64,000 nt of DNA from Bacillus sp. FJAT-25509 (GCF_001420605.1 NZ_LJIZ01000006.1:1-64000), one strand, 5' to 3'. Counted from the first letter of the stretch, positions 18,226 through 29,610 are shown. Notes: a model not told the origin generated them from the sequence alone. A program made the numbers and translations.

Positions 18226-18915
18226 ATGGCTAACAAAGGTAAAAAATACCAAGAAGCTATTAAATTAGTAGATCGTACAGCTGTTTACGCAGTAAACGAA
18301 GCTGTTGAACTTGTTAAAAAGACTACAACTGTTAACTTTGATGCAACAGTTGAAGTAGCATTCCGTTTAGGAGTAGATCCAAAGAAAGCTGACCAACAAA
18401 TTCGTGGTGCAGTAGTTCTTCCACACGGTACTGGTAAAGTACAACGTGTATTAGTATTCGCTAAAGGTGAAAAAGCTAAAGAAGCTGAAGCTGCTGGTGC
18501 TGATTTCGTAGGCGATGCTGACATGATTAACAAAATCCAACAAGGTTGGTTCGATTTTGATGTAGTAGTAGCAACTCCAGACATGATGGCTGAAGTTGGT
18601 AAATTAGGACGTGTATTAGGACCTAAAGGTTTAATGCCAAACCCGAAAACAGGTACAGTTACATTTGACGTAACAAAAGCTGTTAACGAAATCAAAGCTG
18701 GTAAAGTTGAATACCGTGTTGATAAAGCTGGTAACATTCACGTGCCAATCGGTAAAGTATCTTTCGAAAACGAAAAGTTGGTAGAAAACTTTACTACAAT
18801 CTTTGAAACTATGGTAAAAGTTAAACCTGCTGCTGCTAAAGGAACATACATGAAGAACGTAGCAATCACTTCAACTATGGGCCCTGGTATCAAAGTAGAT
18901 CCAGCTAGTTTCTAA
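18226..18915 (+). CDS. rplA: 50S ribosomal protein L1
   Basis: L1 forms the mobile L1 stalk at the tRNA exit site and is a translational repressor of its own operon in several bacteria. The 229 residues are full length, with the family signature around [38 protein letters not shown] precedes ATG 18226. Strong codon bias toward highly expressed codons is shared with neighbouring ribosomal genes. Confidence 0.97.
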   Translation: MANKGKKYQEAIKLVDRTAVYAVNEAVELVKKTTTVNFDATVEVAFRLGVDPKKADQQIRGAVVLPHGTGKVQRVLVFAKGEKAKEAEAAGADFVGDADMINKIQQGWFDFDVVVATPDMMAEVGKLGRVLGPKGLMPNPKTGTVTFDVTKAVNEIKAGKVEYRVDKAGNIHVPIGKVSFENEKLVENFTTIFETMVKVKPAAAKGTYMKNVAITSTMGPGIKVDPASF

Positions 18916-18929
18916 GATAAAAAACAAAG

Positions 18930-18958
18930 TTGACAATTCGACAAGAACTCTCTATAAT
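18930..18958 (+). promoter_or_regulatory. SigA promoter of rplJ-rplL
   Basis: TTGACA (18930-18935), exactly 17 bp, TATAAT (18953-18958): a consensus promoter, as expected for the L10 operon. Confidence 0.92.
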
Positions 18959-18964
18959 GGAGAT

Positions 18965-19140
18965 TGTCTTGCTAATTAAATAGACTACCGTAGACAGTAG
19001 GTGCTTACGCTTAATATCCTACCGAGGTGTATAACTGATAAATTCGTGCATATACAACCTCCATGTCTTTTTTTAAAAAGTTCGTGGAGGTTTTGCTATG
19101 GTTACACTTTTGCGGTATACACACTAAAATCCACAGGAGG
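18965..19140 (+). promoter_or_regulatory. Ribosomal protein L10 leader RNA
   Basis: The leader of about 175 nt between the promoter and rplJ has the position, length and segments (TAGGTGCTTACGC, CCTACCGAGGTG) of the Bacillus L10 leader, where L10(L12)4 binds and reduces expression. Paired segments include CAGTAGG/CCTACCG and the 3' hairpin listed separately. I identify it from context and sequence resemblance; limits are approximate. Confidence 0.8.
19056..19094 (+). terminator. Attenuator hairpin at the end of the L10 leader
   Basis: AACCTCCA (19056-19063) pairs with TGGAGGTT (19085-19092), with CTTTTT/AAAAAG pairing inside, then TTTTG. It is probably the terminator that L10 binding favours. 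Confidence 0.7.
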
Positions 19141-19148
19141 TGTAATAA

Positions 19149-19649
19149 ATGAGCGCAGTATTAGAAGCTAAAAAACAAGTTGTATCTGAAGTAGCTGCTA
19201 AATTACGTGATAGTAAATCAACAGTTGTTGTTGACTACCGTGGTTTAAATGTTGCTGAAGTAACTGAATTACGTAAGCAATTACGTGAAGCTGGCGTTGA
19301 GTTCAAAGTTTACAAAAACACTTTAACTCGTCGTGCTGCTGAAGAGGCTGGCTTAGCTGGTTTAAATGAATCATTAACTGGTCCAAACGCAATCGCGTTT
19401 AGTACGGAGGATGTAATTGCTCCTGCTAAAGTAATCAACGACTTCGCTAAAAAACATGAAGCTTTAGAAATTAAAGCTGGTGTAATCGAAGGAAATGTTG
19501 CTACTGTTGAAGAAGTAAAAGCTCTTGCTGAACTTCCATCTCGCGAAGGTTTACTTTCTATGTTGCTTAGCGTGCTACAAGCACCAATACGCAACTTCGC
19601 TCTTGCAACTAAAGCAGTTGCAGAACAAAAAGAAGAACAAGGCGCTTAA
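19149..19649 (+). CDS. rplJ: 50S ribosomal protein L10
   Basis: L10 anchors the L7/L12 stalk to 23S rRNA. The 166 residues start [33 protein letters not shown], the typical rRNA-binding half, and end in a helical L12-binding tail. AGGAGGTG precedes the ATG. It is co-transcribed with rplL 57 bases later. Confidence 0.97.
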   Translation: MSAVLEAKKQVVSEVAAKLRDSKSTVVVDYRGLNVAEVTELRKQLREAGVEFKVYKNTLTRRAAEEAGLAGLNESLTGPNAIAFSTEDVIAPAKVINDFAKKHEALEIKAGVIEGNVATVEEVKALAELPSREGLLSMLLSVLQAPIRNFALATKAVAEQKEEQGA

Positions 19650-19705
19650 TGCCAAGATCGCTTAAAATATATAATTTAAAGGTATAAACAAGGAGGAAAT
19701 TAACA

Positions 19706-20065
19706 ATGACTAAAGAACAAATCATTGAAGCAGTTAAAAACATGACTGTATTAGAATTAAATGACTTAGTAAAAGCAATCGAAGAAGAGTTTGGCGTAAC
19801 TGCTGCTGCTCCTATGGCTATGATGGCTCCAGGTGCTGAAGCTGCTGCTGAGCAAACTGAATTTGATTTAGTATTAGCTAGCCCTGGCGACCAAAAAATC
19901 AAAGTAATCAAAGTTGTTCGTGAATTAACTGGTTTAGGATTAAAAGAAGCTAAAGAATTAGTTGACAACACTCCTAAAGCAATTAAAGAAGGAATCAGCA
20001 AAGAAGAAGCTGAAGAAATGAAAGCTAAACTTGAAGAAGTTGGCGCTAACGTAGAAGTTAAGTAA
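19706..20065 (+). CDS. rplL: 50S ribosomal protein L7/L12
   Basis: L12 is the multi-copy stalk protein that recruits translation GTPases. The 119 residues comprise the N-terminal dimer domain ([31 protein letters not shown]), an alanine-rich flexible hinge (about 34-52) and the factor-binding C-terminal domain ([24 protein letters not shown]). AGGAGG precedes it; a strong terminator follows. Confidence 0.97.
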   Translation: MTKEQIIEAVKNMTVLELNDLVKAIEEEFGVTAAAPMAMMAPGAEAAAEQTEFDLVLASPGDQKIKVIKVVRELTGLGLKEAKELVDNTPKAIKEGISKEEAEEMKAKLEEVGANVEVK

Positions 20066-20083
20066 TTTCTAAAAGTTTTTAGA

Positions 20084-20111
20084 AAAGCTCGCATTTATGC
20101 GAGCTTTTTTT
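20084..20111 (+). terminator. Rho-independent terminator after rplL
   Basis: AAAGCTCGCA (20084-20093), short TTTA loop, TGCGAGCTTT (20098-20107) and further Ts: a strong, perfect 10-bp stem. Confidence 0.93.
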
Positions 20112-20172
20112 GTACATATGGGATTACTTTTGGGAAGACTGTTGATAAGTATATATGGAAGAAGGATTTTTT

Positions 20173-20772
20173 ATGACAGATCATTATTTTACAAATCAAC
20201 CGAATAGTAAAACTGATAAAAAGGTATTTTCATTTTCTTTAAGAGGTAATGATTTGAAGTTCCAATCTGATTCAGGTGTTTTTTCTAGGAATGAAGTTGA
20301 CTTTGGGTCCCGTGTTTTAATTAACGCGTTCACATTTCCAGAAGTTGATGGGGATATTTTAGATGTTGGTTGTGGGTACGGTCCAATAGGATTATCAATC
20401 GCGAAAGATGATCCTAGTCGAATGGTGGAAATGGTTGATGTAAATTTAAGGGCAATTGAATTAGCGAAAGAAAATGCAAATGTAAATAAAATAGAAAATG
20501 CGAAAATCTATGAAAGTAGCATCTATGAAAATGTAACTGGTGTATATGCGGCTATTTTAACAAATCCGCCAATTCGTGCTGGAAAAAGTGTTGTTCATGA
20601 AATTTTAAAAGGTGCTCATGGTAAATTACTCCCTGGTGGAGAGCTTTGGGTAGTTATAAAAAAGAAGCAAGGTGCACCATCTGCTCTTGATTTATTAAAA
20701 GAAACTTTCAACGAGGTAGAGGTAGTAAAAAAAGATAAAGGATATTATATCATAAAAAGTAAAAAAGATTGA
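20173..20772 (+). CDS. ybxB: RsmC-like class I SAM-dependent methyltransferase (YbxB)
   Basis: The 199-residue protein has an AdoMet-binding Rossmann fold with GxGxG-type motif DVGCGYGPIGLS and the RNA-guanine methyltransferase motif NPPIRAGK (motif IV), as in 16S rRNA m2G1207 methyltransferase RsmC, but it lacks the RsmC N-terminal duplicate. The likely role is rRNA modification; the exact base is not established from sequence. ATG 20173 follows AGAAGGA by 6 bases. ATG 20155 is possible but adds residues absent in homologues. It lies between rplL and rpoB, as in B. subtilis. Confidence 0.92.
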   Translation: MTDHYFTNQPNSKTDKKVFSFSLRGNDLKFQSDSGVFSRNEVDFGSRVLINAFTFPEVDGDILDVGCGYGPIGLSIAKDDPSRMVEMVDVNLRAIELAKENANVNKIENAKIYESSIYENVTGVYAAILTNPPIRAGKSVVHEILKGAHGKLLPGGELWVVIKKKQGAPSALDLLKETFNEVEVVKKDKGYYIIKSKKD

Positions 20773-20797
20773 CTGTAATTTTTGCTTGTGATAGTAT
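20769..20797 (+). promoter_or_regulatory. SigA promoter of rpoB-rpoC
   Basis: TTGACT (20769-20774), 17 bp, TAGTAT (20792-20797), preceded by TGA for an extended -10. It overlaps the ybxB stop codon. The leader is about 210 nt. Confidence 0.75.
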
Positions 20798-20903
20798 TAT
20801 TAAATGCCAATATATATTTATTTTCAAAAATGATTTTTTTGAAAGTGGGTATATTTCTATATTCTTTGGAAATGATAGTAAAATGACTGTCGTTGAGTTT
20901 AAT

Positions 20904-20939
20904 AAATGGTTTTCATTTTGAAACCATTTTATTTTTTGT
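20904..20939 (+). terminator. Attenuator-like hairpin in the rpoB leader
   Basis: AAATGGTTTT (20904-20913) pairs with GAAACCATTT (20920-20929), loop of 6, then TATTTTTTG. It is an intrinsic-terminator shape located 75 bases before rpoB and after its promoter, so it may limit rpoBC expression. Confidence 0.7.
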
Positions 20940-21014
20940 TTAACAAGTAAGGGATATTTTCTGCTTATTTGTTACTATTTTTTTGTTTTAAATACTCTTA
21001 TTTAAGGGGTGAAT

Positions 21015-24000
21015 ATGTTGACAGGTCAACTAGTTCAATATGGACGACACCGCCAACGCAGAAGTTATGCTCGTATCAGTGAAGTTTTAGAGTTACCTAA
21101 CTTAATTGAAATACAAACAGCATCTTACCAATGGTTCTTAGATGAAGGTTTGAGAGAGATGTTCCAAGACATTTCACCAATTGAGGATTTCACAGGTAAT
21201 CTATCATTAGAATTCATTGATTACAGTTTAGGTGAGCCGAAGTATGTTGTAGAAGAATCGAAAGAGCGTGACGTAAACTACGCTGCTCCACTTCGAGTGA
21301 AAGTTCGCCTATTAAATAAGGAAACTGGCGAAGTTAAGGAGCAAGACGTTTTCATGGGGGATTTCCCACTGATGACGGACACAGGCACATTCATTATTAA
21401 TGGTGCTGAACGTGTAATCGTTTCACAATTAGTACGTTCTCCAAGTGTGTACTATAGTGGAAAGATTGACAAAAATGGTAAAAAAGGTTATACGGCTACA
21501 GTTATTCCGAACCGCGGTGCTTGGTTAGAGTACGAAACGGACGCGAAGGATGTAGTTTATGTACGTATTGACCGTACAAGAAAATTACCGGTAACGGTAC
21601 TACTACGTTCGCTTGGGTTTGGTACAGACCAAGAGATTCTAGACTTATTAGGCGAAAATGAATACCTACGTAATACTCTTGAAAAAGATAACACAGATAG
21701 CACTGAAAAGGCGCTTCTTGAAATCTATGAAAGATTACGTCCAGGTGAACCACCTACAGTAGAAAACGCTAAAAACCTATTAATTACTCGCTTCTTTGAT
21801 CCGAAGCGTTATGACTTAGCTAGCGTTGGACGCTACAAAATAAATAAAAAATTACACATTAAAAATAGACTATTTAACCAACGTATTGCAGAAACATTAG
21901 TGGATCCAGAAACTGGTGAAATTATTGTAGAAAAAGGGACAACTCTTGATCGCCGTACGTTAGACCGTATTATTCCATTCTTAGAAAAGAATATCGGTGA
22001 AAAAGTTGCTCACCCTGCTGCTGGCGTATTAGAAGATGAGATTACTCTACAATCTATTAAAATTTACGCACCTGTAGAAGATGGTGAACAAGTTATTCAA
22101 GTTATTGGAAATGCGAATGTGAGCAAAAGTGTGAAAAACATTTCACCTGCGGACATCATCGCTTCAATATCTTACTTCTTTAACCTGCTACATAACGTAG
22201 GTGACACTGACGATATTGACCATTTAGGAAATCGTCGTTTACGTTCAGTTGGTGAATTACTTCAAAACCAATTCCGTATCGGTTTATCTCGTATGGAACG
22301 TGTAGTACGTGAACGTATGTCAATTCAAGATACAAACGCAGTTACTCCACAGGCGTTAATTAATATTCGCCCTGTAATTGCTTCAATTAAAGAATTCTTT
22401 GGTAGTTCACAGCTATCTCAATTCATGGACCAAACAAATCCTCTTGCTGAATTAACTCATAAAAGAAGACTATCAGCTCTAGGACCAGGTGGTTTAACAC
22501 GTGAACGCGCAGGATTTGAAGTGCGTGACGTTCATTACTCTCACTATGGTCGTATGTGTCCGATTGAAACGCCTGAGGGACCAAACATCGGATTAATTAA
22601 CTCGCTTTCTTCTTATGCAAAAGTAAATCAATTTGGTTTCATTGAAACTCCATATCGTCGTGTAGACCCTGAAACAGGTCGTCTATCAGATAAAATTGAC
22701 TATTTAACTGCTGATGAAGAGGATCTATACGTAGTTGCCCAAGCGAATGCTCGTTTAGGTGAAGATGGTAGTTTCTTAGATGAAGATGTAGTTGCACGTT
22801 TCCGTGGAGACAACACTGTTGTTAAACGTGAGCGTATTGACTACATGGATGTATCTCCTAAACAAGTAGTATCAGCTGCGACAGCATGTATTCCTTTCTT
22901 AGAGAACGATGACTCGAACCGTGCCCTAATGGGAGCGAACATGCAACGTCAAGCAGTGCCATTATTAAACCCTGAATCTCCAATCGTAGGTACGGGTATG
23001 GAATACGTTTCAGCAAAAGACTCTGGTGCTGCAGTAATTTGTAAACACCCAGGTATCGTTGAACGTGTTGAAGCAAAAGAGGTTTGGGTACGTCGCTACT
23101 TAGAAGTAGATGGACAAAAAGTTAAAGGTGACCTTGATAAATATCGTATGTTAAAATTCGTGCGTTCTAACCAAGGTACTTGTTATAACCAACGCCCAAT
23201 CGTAAGTGTTGGTGACGAAGTAGTAAGAGGCGAAATTCTTGCAGATGGACCTTCAATGGAAAAAGGTGAATTAGCACTAGGACGTAACGTATTAGTAGCA
23301 TTCATGACATGGGATGGTTACAACTACGAGGATGCGATCATTATGAGTCGTCGTCTTGTTAAAGAAGATGTTTACACTTCAGTTCATATTGAAGAATATG
23401 AATCAGAAGCTCGTGATACAAAATTAGGACCTGAAGAAATCACTCGTGATATTCCAAACGTTGGTGAAGATGCACTTAAAAATCTTGATGAGCGTGGAAT
23501 TATCCGAATTGGTGCAGAAGTTAAAGATGGAGATTTATTAGTTGGTAAAGTAACGCCTAAAGGTGTAACTGAATTAACTGCTGAAGAACGTCTTCTACAT
23601 GCAATCTTCGGTGAAAAAGCTCGTGAAGTTCGTGATACATCTTTACGTGTTCCACACGGTGGTGGCGGGATTATTCTTGATGTGAAAGTATTCACTCGTG
23701 AAAACGGTGATGAATTACCACCAGGAGTAAACCAACTTGTTCGTGTTTATATCGTTCAGAAACGTAAAATCTCTGAAGGGGATAAAATGGCTGGACGACA
23801 TGGTAATAAAGGGGTTATCTCTCGTATTTTACCAGAAGAAGATATGCCATTCTTACCTGATGGAACGCCAGTTGATATCATGTTAAATCCTTTAGGGGTA
23901 CCTTCTCGTATGAACATCGGTCAAGTATTAGAGCTACACTTAGGTATGGCTGCAAGATATCTTGGCATTCATGTTGCTTCTCCAGTATTTGACGGAGCAC

Positions 24001-24548
24001 GTGAGGAAGATGTTTGGGGAACAATTGAAGAAGCTGGTATGGCACGTGATGCAAAAACTGTACTTTATGATGGACGTAGTGGTGAGCCTTTCGATAACCG
24101 CGTTTCTGTAGGTGTCATGTATATGATCAAACTTGCACACATGGTTGACGATAAGTTACATGCTCGTTCAACAGGACCATACTCACTTGTTACGCAACAA
24201 CCACTTGGTGGTAAAGCTCAATTTGGTGGACAGCGTTTTGGTGAGATGGAGGTTTGGGCACTTGAAGCATACGGTGCTGCTTATACATTACAAGAGATCT
24301 TAACAGTTAAATCTGATGACGTTGTTGGCCGTGTGAAAACATATGAAGCAATCGTTAAAGGTGAAAATGTACCAGAACCAGGTGTTCCAGAATCATTCAA
24401 AGTATTGATTAAGGAATTACAATCTCTAGGTATGGATGTTAAAATGATGTCTGCTACAGATCAAGAAATCGAAATGCGTGATACTGAAGATGATGATGAT
24501 CAAGCTTCAGAACATTTAGCGATGGATATGGAATACGTAAAAGAATAA
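21015..24548 (+). CDS. rpoB: RNA polymerase beta subunit
   Basis: RpoB forms half of the polymerase active-site cleft. The 1177-residue protein is collinear with B. subtilis RpoB. The rifampicin-binding cluster [18 protein letters not shown] carries wild-type residues, including H482 and S487 in this numbering. The C-terminal [24 protein letters not shown] clamp segment is intact, and the acidic tail is shorter than in B. subtilis. Start: AAGGGG ends at 21009, and I use ATG 21015; the next codon, TTG 21018, is equally plausible since B. subtilis uses that TTG. rpoC follows after 46 bp. Confidence 0.97.
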   Translation: MLTGQLVQYGRHRQRRSYARISEVLELPNLIEIQTASYQWFLDEGLREMFQDISPIEDFTGNLSLEFIDYSLGEPKYVVEESKERDVNYAAPLRVKVRLLNKETGEVKEQDVFMGDFPLMTDTGTFIINGAERVIVSQLVRSPSVYYSGKIDKNGKKGYTATVIPNRGAWLEYETDAKDVVYVRIDRTRKLPVTVLLRSLGFGTDQEILDLLGENEYLRNTLEKDNTDSTEKALLEIYERLRPGEPPTVENAKNLLITRFFDPKRYDLASVGRYKINKKLHIKNRLFNQRIAETLVDPETGEIIVEKGTTLDRRTLDRIIPFLEKNIGEKVAHPAAGVLEDEITLQSIKIYAPVEDGEQVIQVIGNANVSKSVKNISPADIIASISYFFNLLHNVGDTDDIDHLGNRRLRSVGELLQNQFRIGLSRMERVVRERMSIQDTNAVTPQALINIRPVIASIKEFFGSSQLSQFMDQTNPLAELTHKRRLSALGPGGLTRERAGFEVRDVHYSHYGRMCPIETPEGPNIGLINSLSSYAKVNQFGFIETPYRRVDPETGRLSDKIDYLTADEEDLYVVAQANARLGEDGSFLDEDVVARFRGDNTVVKRERIDYMDVSPKQVVSAATACIPFLENDDSNRALMGANMQRQAVPLLNPESPIVGTGMEYVSAKDSGAAVICKHPGIVERVEAKEVWVRRYLEVDGQKVKGDLDKYRMLKFVRSNQGTCYNQRPIVSVGDEVVRGEILADGPSMEKGELALGRNVLVAFMTWDGYNYEDAIIMSRRLVKEDVYTSVHIEEYESEARDTKLGPEEITRDIPNVGEDALKNLDERGIIRIGAEVKDGDLLVGKVTPKGVTELTAEERLLHAIFGEKAREVRDTSLRVPHGGGGIILDVKVFTRENGDELPPGVNQLVRVYIVQKRKISEGDKMAGRHGNKGVISRILPEEDMPFLPDGTPVDIMLNPLGVPSRMNIGQVLELHLGMAARYLGIHVASPVFDGAREEDVWGTIEEAGMARDAKTVLYDGRSGEPFDNRVSVGVMYMIKLAHMVDDKLHARSTGPYSLVTQQPLGGKAQFGGQRFGEMEVWALEAYGAAYTLQEILTVKSDDVVGRVKTYEAIVKGENVPEPGVPESFKVLIKELQSLGMDVKMMSATDQEIEMRDTEDDDDQASEHLAMDMEYVKE

Positions 24549-24594
24549 GTATTATATAGGGTAAAACCTTAGGACAGAAAGGGAGGTAGGCCCC

Positions 24595-27500
24595 TTGATA
24601 GATGTAAATAATTTCGAGTATATGAAGATCGGACTTGCATCGCCTGACAAAATTCGCTCGTGGTCATACGGGGAAATTAAAAAACCTGAAACAATTAACT
24701 ACCGTACATTAAAACCTGAAAAAGATGGTCTTTTCTGTGAACGCATTTTCGGTCCTACGAAAGATTGGGAATGTCACTGCGGAAAATATAAACGTGTACG
24801 TTATAAAGGTGTAGTTTGTGATCGTTGTGGAGTTGAAGTAACTCGTGCAAAAGTACGTCGTGAGCGTATGGGTCACATCGAATTAGCTGCACCAGTATCA
24901 CATATTTGGTATTTCAAAGGTATTCCAAGCCGAATGGGACTTGTTTTAGACATGTCCCCTCGTGCTCTGGAAGAAGTAATCTACTTTGCTTCATACGTAG
25001 TAACAGAAGCTGGAGATACTCCTTTAGAAAAGAAACAATTGCTTTCTGAGAAAGAGTTCCGTGCTTATCGTGAGCGTTACGGTCAAACTTTCCAAGCATC
25101 TATGGGTGCTGAAGCAATTAAAAAACTATTAAGCGATATTAATCTTGAAAAAGATGTTGATTCATTAAAAGAAGAGTTAAAAACTGCTCAAGGTCAACGT
25201 CGTACAAGAGCAATTAAACGTTTAGAAGTTTTAGAAGCATTCCGTAACTCTGGTAATGAGCCTTCTTGGATGATCTTAGATGTGCTACCAGTAATCCCAC
25301 CTGAATTACGACCTATGGTTCAATTAGATGGTGGACGTTTTGCAACTTCAGATCTAAACGATTTATATCGTCGTGTAATTAACCGTAACAACCGTTTAAA
25401 ACGTTTATTAGACCTTGGTGCACCAAGCATCATCGTACAAAACGAAAAACGTATGCTTCAAGAAGCAGTTGATGCGTTAATTGACAATGGTCGTCGTGGC
25501 CGTCCAGTTACTGGACCAGGTAACCGTCCATTAAAATCACTTTCTCACATGCTTAAAGGTAAGCAAGGACGTTTCCGTCAAAACTTACTTGGTAAACGTG
25601 TTGACTACTCTGGTCGTTCGGTTATCGTTGTAGGACCAAACTTACAAATGTATCAATGTGGATTACCAAAAGAAATGGCAATTGAATTATTTAAGCCATT
25701 CGTGATGAAAGAATTAGTAGAGCGTGGATTAGCACATAACATTAAGTCTGCGAAACGTAAAATTGAGCGTTTACACCCTGAGATTTGGGATGTATTAGAA
25801 TCGGTTATTCGTGAGCATCCGGTGTTACTAAACCGTGCCCCAACTCTGCACAGACTTGGTATCCAAGCGTTCGAACCTACATTAGTAGAAGGTCGTGCAA
25901 TCCGTCTACATCCACTTGTATGTACTGCATACAATGCCGATTTTGATGGTGACCAAATGGCTGTTCACGTACCGTTATCAAGTGAAGCACAAGCAGAAGC
26001 ACGTATCCTAATGCTTGCAGCACAAAACATCCTGAACCCGAAAGATGGTAAACCAGTAGTTACACCATCTCAAGATATGGTATTAGGTAACTATTACTTA
26101 ACTCTTGAGCGTGCAGGCGCTGTCGGTGAAGGTATGGTATTTAAAGATATTAATGAAGCGTTAATTGCATACCAAAATGGTTATGTACATTTACATTCTC
26201 GTGTTGCTGTTGCAGCAAATTCTTTAAATAACGAAACATTTACTGAAGAACAAAGAAATTCATTATTAATCACAACAGTTGGTAAGTTAATCTTCAATGA
26301 AATCTTACCTACTTCGTTCCCATATATTAATGAACCTACTCAGAGTAACCTTGAGAAGGAAACTCCTCAGATGTATTTTGTAGCTAAAGGTTCAAATATT
26401 AAAGAAATCATTGAAAGTAGAGAAGAAATTGCTCCTTTCAAAAAGAAAATACTTGGAAATATCATTGCAGAAGTATTTAAACGTTTCAAAATTACTGAAA
26501 CGTCAAAAATGCTAGACCGCATGAAGGATCTTGGATTTAGACACTCTACTAAAGCTGGTATTACAGTTGGTGTATCTGATATCATCGTATTACCTGAAAA
26601 GCAATTAATTATTGCTGAAGCTCAAGAAAAAGTAGATAAAGTTCTAAAACAATTCCGACGCGGTTTAATCACAGAAGATGAGCGTTACGATCGTGTAATC
26701 GCAATTTGGAGTGATGCGAAGGATGTTATTCAAGGAAAACTGATGGCTTCTCTAAATAAACGTAACCCTATCTTTATGATGAGTGACTCTGGTGCCCGTG
26801 GTAACGCATCAAACTTTACTCAGCTTGCAGGTATGCGTGGTCTGATGGCCAACCCGGCTGGTCGTATTATCGAGTTACCAATCAAATCTTCATTCCGTGA
26901 AGGTCTAACGGTACTTGAATACTTCATCTCTACACACGGTGCACGTAAAGGTCTTGCCGATACAGCACTAAAAACAGCCGATTCAGGTTACTTAACTCGT
27001 CGTCTAGTTGACGTTGCACAAGATGTAATCGTTCGCCAAGATGATTGTGGTACTGACCGTGGATTACATGTTAAGGCAATTAAAGAAGGTAACGAAATTA
27101 TTGAAGGATTATACGATCGTTTAGTTGGTCGTCATTTACGTTCAACTATACGCCACCCAGAAACAGGTGTATTACTTGGTCAAGAGAACGATTTAATTAC
27201 AGAAGACTTAGCTCGTGAAATTATCGATGCTGGTATTGAAGAAGTTAATATCCGTTCTGCGTTCACATGTAATACTAACCATGGAGTATGTAAAAAATGT
27301 TATGGTCGTAACTTAGCTACAGGTGCTGAGGTTGAAGTTGGTGAAGCAGTAGGTATTATCGCTGCACAATCAATTGGTGAACCAGGTACACAGTTAACGA
27401 TGCGTACATTCCATACAGGTGGGGTAGCAGGAGACGATATTACTCAAGGTTTACCTCGTATTCAAGAGCTATTTGAAGCACGTAATCCTAAAGGTCAAGC

Positions 27501-28203
27501 GGTTATTTCTGAAATTGATGGTATTATTTCAATTTCTACTGACGCTAAAGATAAGCAAGAAATTATTGTTCAAGGCTCAGTAGAATCTAGAAACTACCCA
27601 GTTCCTTATGGCGCTAGACTAAAAGTTCAAGAAGGTGAATCTATTGAACGCGGTCAGGTAATGACAGAAGGTTCAATTGATCCTAAAGAACTTCTAAAAG
27701 TAAAAGGTACAAATGCTGTTCAAGAATACTTACTACGCGAAGTACAAAAAGTATACCGTATGCAAGGGGTAGAAATTGGTGATAAGCACGTAGAGGTAAT
27801 GGTACGTCAAATGCTGAAGAAAGTTCGTGTAATGGATGCAGGTGAGACTACTTTACTACCTGGTACATTATTAGAACTTCACCAGTTTACTGAAGCGAAT
27901 AAAGAAGCTTTATTTGCAGGTAAACAACCAGCTACTGCACGCCCATTATTACTAGGTATTACAAAAGCATCATTAGAAACAGACTCATTCCTTTCTGCTG
28001 CATCATTCCAAGAAACAACGCGTGTATTAACAGACGCTGCGATAAAAGGAAAACGTGATGAGTTGCTAGGATTAAAAGAGAATGTTATTATAGGTAAGTT
28101 GGTTCCAGCTGGTACGGGTATGAACAGATACCGTAAAGTAGATCTTGTAAAGGATTTAACTGAATCAGTTGAAATGAACGAAGAAGTATTAGTTGAAAAA
28201 TAA
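24595..28203 (+). CDS. rpoC: RNA polymerase beta' subunit
   Basis: RpoC holds the catalytic Mg2+ in NADFDGD at residues 447-453. A first zinc site is formed by C60, C62, C75 and C78, and a second by [11 protein letters not shown] with an upstream cysteine. The bridge and trigger-loop region ([19 protein letters not shown] and [12 protein letters not shown]) is complete. The 1202-residue length fits Bacillus. Start TTG 24595 lies 8 bases after GGGAGG and aligns with [10 protein letters not shown] of B. subtilis. Confidence 0.98.
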   Translation: MIDVNNFEYMKIGLASPDKIRSWSYGEIKKPETINYRTLKPEKDGLFCERIFGPTKDWECHCGKYKRVRYKGVVCDRCGVEVTRAKVRRERMGHIELAAPVSHIWYFKGIPSRMGLVLDMSPRALEEVIYFASYVVTEAGDTPLEKKQLLSEKEFRAYRERYGQTFQASMGAEAIKKLLSDINLEKDVDSLKEELKTAQGQRRTRAIKRLEVLEAFRNSGNEPSWMILDVLPVIPPELRPMVQLDGGRFATSDLNDLYRRVINRNNRLKRLLDLGAPSIIVQNEKRMLQEAVDALIDNGRRGRPVTGPGNRPLKSLSHMLKGKQGRFRQNLLGKRVDYSGRSVIVVGPNLQMYQCGLPKEMAIELFKPFVMKELVERGLAHNIKSAKRKIERLHPEIWDVLESVIREHPVLLNRAPTLHRLGIQAFEPTLVEGRAIRLHPLVCTAYNADFDGDQMAVHVPLSSEAQAEARILMLAAQNILNPKDGKPVVTPSQDMVLGNYYLTLERAGAVGEGMVFKDINEALIAYQNGYVHLHSRVAVAANSLNNETFTEEQRNSLLITTVGKLIFNEILPTSFPYINEPTQSNLEKETPQMYFVAKGSNIKEIIESREEIAPFKKKILGNIIAEVFKRFKITETSKMLDRMKDLGFRHSTKAGITVGVSDIIVLPEKQLIIAEAQEKVDKVLKQFRRGLITEDERYDRVIAIWSDAKDVIQGKLMASLNKRNPIFMMSDSGARGNASNFTQLAGMRGLMANPAGRIIELPIKSSFREGLTVLEYFISTHGARKGLADTALKTADSGYLTRRLVDVAQDVIVRQDDCGTDRGLHVKAIKEGNEIIEGLYDRLVGRHLRSTIRHPETGVLLGQENDLITEDLAREIIDAGIEEVNIRSAFTCNTNHGVCKKCYGRNLATGAEVEVGEAVGIIAAQSIGEPGTQLTMRTFHTGGVAGDDITQGLPRIQELFEARNPKGQAVISEIDGIISISTDAKDKQEIIVQGSVESRNYPVPYGARLKVQEGESIERGQVMTEGSIDPKELLKVKGTNAVQEYLLREVQKVYRMQGVEIGDKHVEVMVRQMLKKVRVMDAGETTLLPGTLLELHQFTEANKEALFAGKQPATARPLLLGITKASLETDSFLSAASFQETTRVLTDAAIKGKRDELLGLKENVIIGKLVPAGTGMNRYRKVDLVKDLTESVEMNEEVLVEK

Positions 28204-28227
28204 TCTTAAAATATTTTATAACTTGAG

Positions 28228-28257
28228 TTGACATCATTTGATGAAAAATGATATTAT
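28228..28257 (+). promoter_or_regulatory. SigA promoter of the str operon (rpsL)
   Basis: Perfect -35 TTGACA (28228-28233), 18 bp, -10 TATTAT (28252-28257). It begins 25 bases after the rpoC stop, giving a leader of about 185 nt for rpsL. Confidence 0.75.
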
Positions 28258-28263
28258 ATTCAA

Positions 28264-28381
28264 GGTTGCTCCTAGACAATAGCACTGCTAATCTAAGCAG
28301 GTTAGATCCGGGGCTAATTTAGGAATATACAGGTTAAAACTGTTTTTGTGAGAAGGAGGACTTCTTCCTTCTTGCAAAAAC
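28264..28381 (+). promoter_or_regulatory. Structured rpsL leader RNA with two competing hairpins and a long stem
   Basis: Near the predicted 5' end, TCCTA (28270-28274) pairs with TAGGA (28320-28324), and TAGC (28280-28283) with GCTA (28313-28316). Inside, CTGCT/AGCAG (28285-28289/28296-28300) and ATCTAA/TTAGAT (28291-28296/28302-28307) cannot form together. Then a stem of about 17 bp (28342-28360 with 28363-28381), broken only by G-T pairs, includes AGAAGGAGGA. No family is recognised; it may be a ribosomal-protein leader. Confidence 0.55.
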
Positions 28382-28449
28382 TTTGTTTTCAACTTATTAT
28401 GAACCACCTGGATGTGTGGTCTTATAAATATTTGAAGGGAGGAAAACTC

Positions 28450-28872
28450 ATGCCTACTATTAACCAGTTAGTGCGTAATGGACGTACTTCTAAAGTATGG
28501 AAATCAAAATCACCAGCATTAAATAAAGGTTTCAACTCATTAAAGAAAAAATCAACTGATTTATCAGCTCCACAAAAACGTGGTGTTTGTACTCGTGTTG
28601 GTACAATGACTCCGAAGAAACCGAACTCAGCATTACGTAAATATGCTCGTGTACGTTTAACTAACCAAATCGAGGTAACTGCTTATATCCCAGGTATCGG
28701 ACACAACTTACAAGAGCACAGTGTTGTTCTTATCCGTGGTGGACGTGTAAAAGATTTACCGGGGGTACGTTACCATATCGTTCGTGGTGCTTTAGATACT
28801 GCAGGTGTTGACAAACGTATGCAAGGTCGTTCTAAATATGGAACTAAGAGACCAAAAGCAGCTAAGAAGTAA
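28450..28872 (+). CDS. rpsL: 30S ribosomal protein S12
   Basis: S12 lies at the decoding centre and governs accuracy and streptomycin response. The 140-residue protein starts [12 protein letters not shown] and keeps [17 protein letters not shown] with the wild-type lysines linked to streptomycin sensitivity. Start ATG 28450 follows GGGAGG; the longer in-frame reading from 28348 crosses the structured leader and has no homologous residues. It is first in rpsL-rpsG-fusA-tufA. Confidence 0.97.
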   Translation: MPTINQLVRNGRTSKVWKSKSPALNKGFNSLKKKSTDLSAPQKRGVCTRVGTMTPKKPNSALRKYARVRLTNQIEVTAYIPGIGHNLQEHSVVLIRGGRVKDLPGVRYHIVRGALDTAGVDKRMQGRSKYGTKRPKAAKK

Positions 28873-28904
28873 TAAATAACAACTAGCCGAAAGGAGGAAA
28901 TAAC

Positions 28905-29375
28905 ATGCCACGTAAAGGTCCTGTTGCAAAAAGAGATGTATTGCCAGATCCACTTTATAATTCAAAATTAGTTTCTCGTTTAATCAACAAAATGATGATT
29001 GACGGAAAAAGAGGAAAGTCTCAAGCTATCTTATACGGAGCATTTGAATTAATCCAAGAACGTTCTGGTAAAGAACCAATGGAAGTATTCGAAGCAGCTC
29101 TTAAAAATATCATGCCAGTTCTAGAAGTTAGAGCTCGTCGTGTTGGTGGTTCAAACTACCAAGTACCAGTTGAGGTTCGCCCTGAGCGCCGTACAACTTT
29201 AGGTCTTCGCTGGTTAGTTAACTATGCTCGTCTTCGTGGAGAAAAAACGATGGAAGAGCGTTTAGCTAATGAAATTCTTGATGCAGCTAACAACTCAGGT
29301 TCTGCAGTTAAGAAACGTGAAGATACACACAAAATGGCAGAAGCGAACAAAGCGTTTGCTCACTACCGTTGGTAA
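28905..29375 (+). CDS. rpsG: 30S ribosomal protein S7
   Basis: S7 nucleates assembly of the 30S head and contacts mRNA at the E site. The 156 residues are standard length, with [31 protein letters not shown] and the [17 protein letters not shown] motif. AAAGGAGG lies before the ATG. It begins 32 bases after rpsL. Confidence 0.97.
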   Translation: MPRKGPVAKRDVLPDPLYNSKLVSRLINKMMIDGKRGKSQAILYGAFELIQERSGKEPMEVFEAALKNIMPVLEVRARRVGGSNYQVPVEVRPERRTTLGLRWLVNYARLRGEKTMEERLANEILDAANNSGSAVKKREDTHKMAEANKAFAHYRW

Positions 29376-29424
29376 GATTAAAAGCAATTTAGTTATTTCT
29401 GCACATAATGAATGTTGGTTAAGT

Positions 29425-29470
29425 CGTTCACCTATATCTAATTTAGCTTGCTAGATTAAATAGGTGAACG
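29425..29470 (+). repeat. Long imperfect hairpin between rpsG and fusA
   Basis: CGTTCACCTAT (29425-29435) pairs perfectly with ATAGGTGAACG (29460-29470); inside, TAATTTAG (29439-29446) pairs with CTAGATTA (29451-29458) with one G-T. There is no T run, so it is not a normal terminator. It could protect or process the rpsL-rpsG mRNA 3' end, or bind a protein. Confidence 0.7.
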
Positions 29471-29518
29471 TCGGATTACATAATTTAGGATGACATAATA
29501 GTTCCTTGCTTGTAGTGC

Positions 29519-29547
29519 TTGCTTAACTTAATAACATGAAGTATGTA
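29519..29547 (+). promoter_or_regulatory. Possible promoter of fusA
   Basis: TTGCTT (29519-29524), 17 bp, TATGTA (29542-29547). Boxes are imperfect. The 235-base gap before fusA leaves room for a separate promoter. Confidence 0.35.
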
Positions 29548-29610
29548 TAGGAATAACTTTTTCTTGTACTAAAAAATCCTAACTAATACTGGAAGGGAGA
29601 AAGAACCCTG

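Noticed and set aside
28348-28449. Extended N terminus for S12 (start at 28348)
   Set aside because: The added residues come from the structured leader, and GGGAGG with ATG 28450 gives the standard S12 start.
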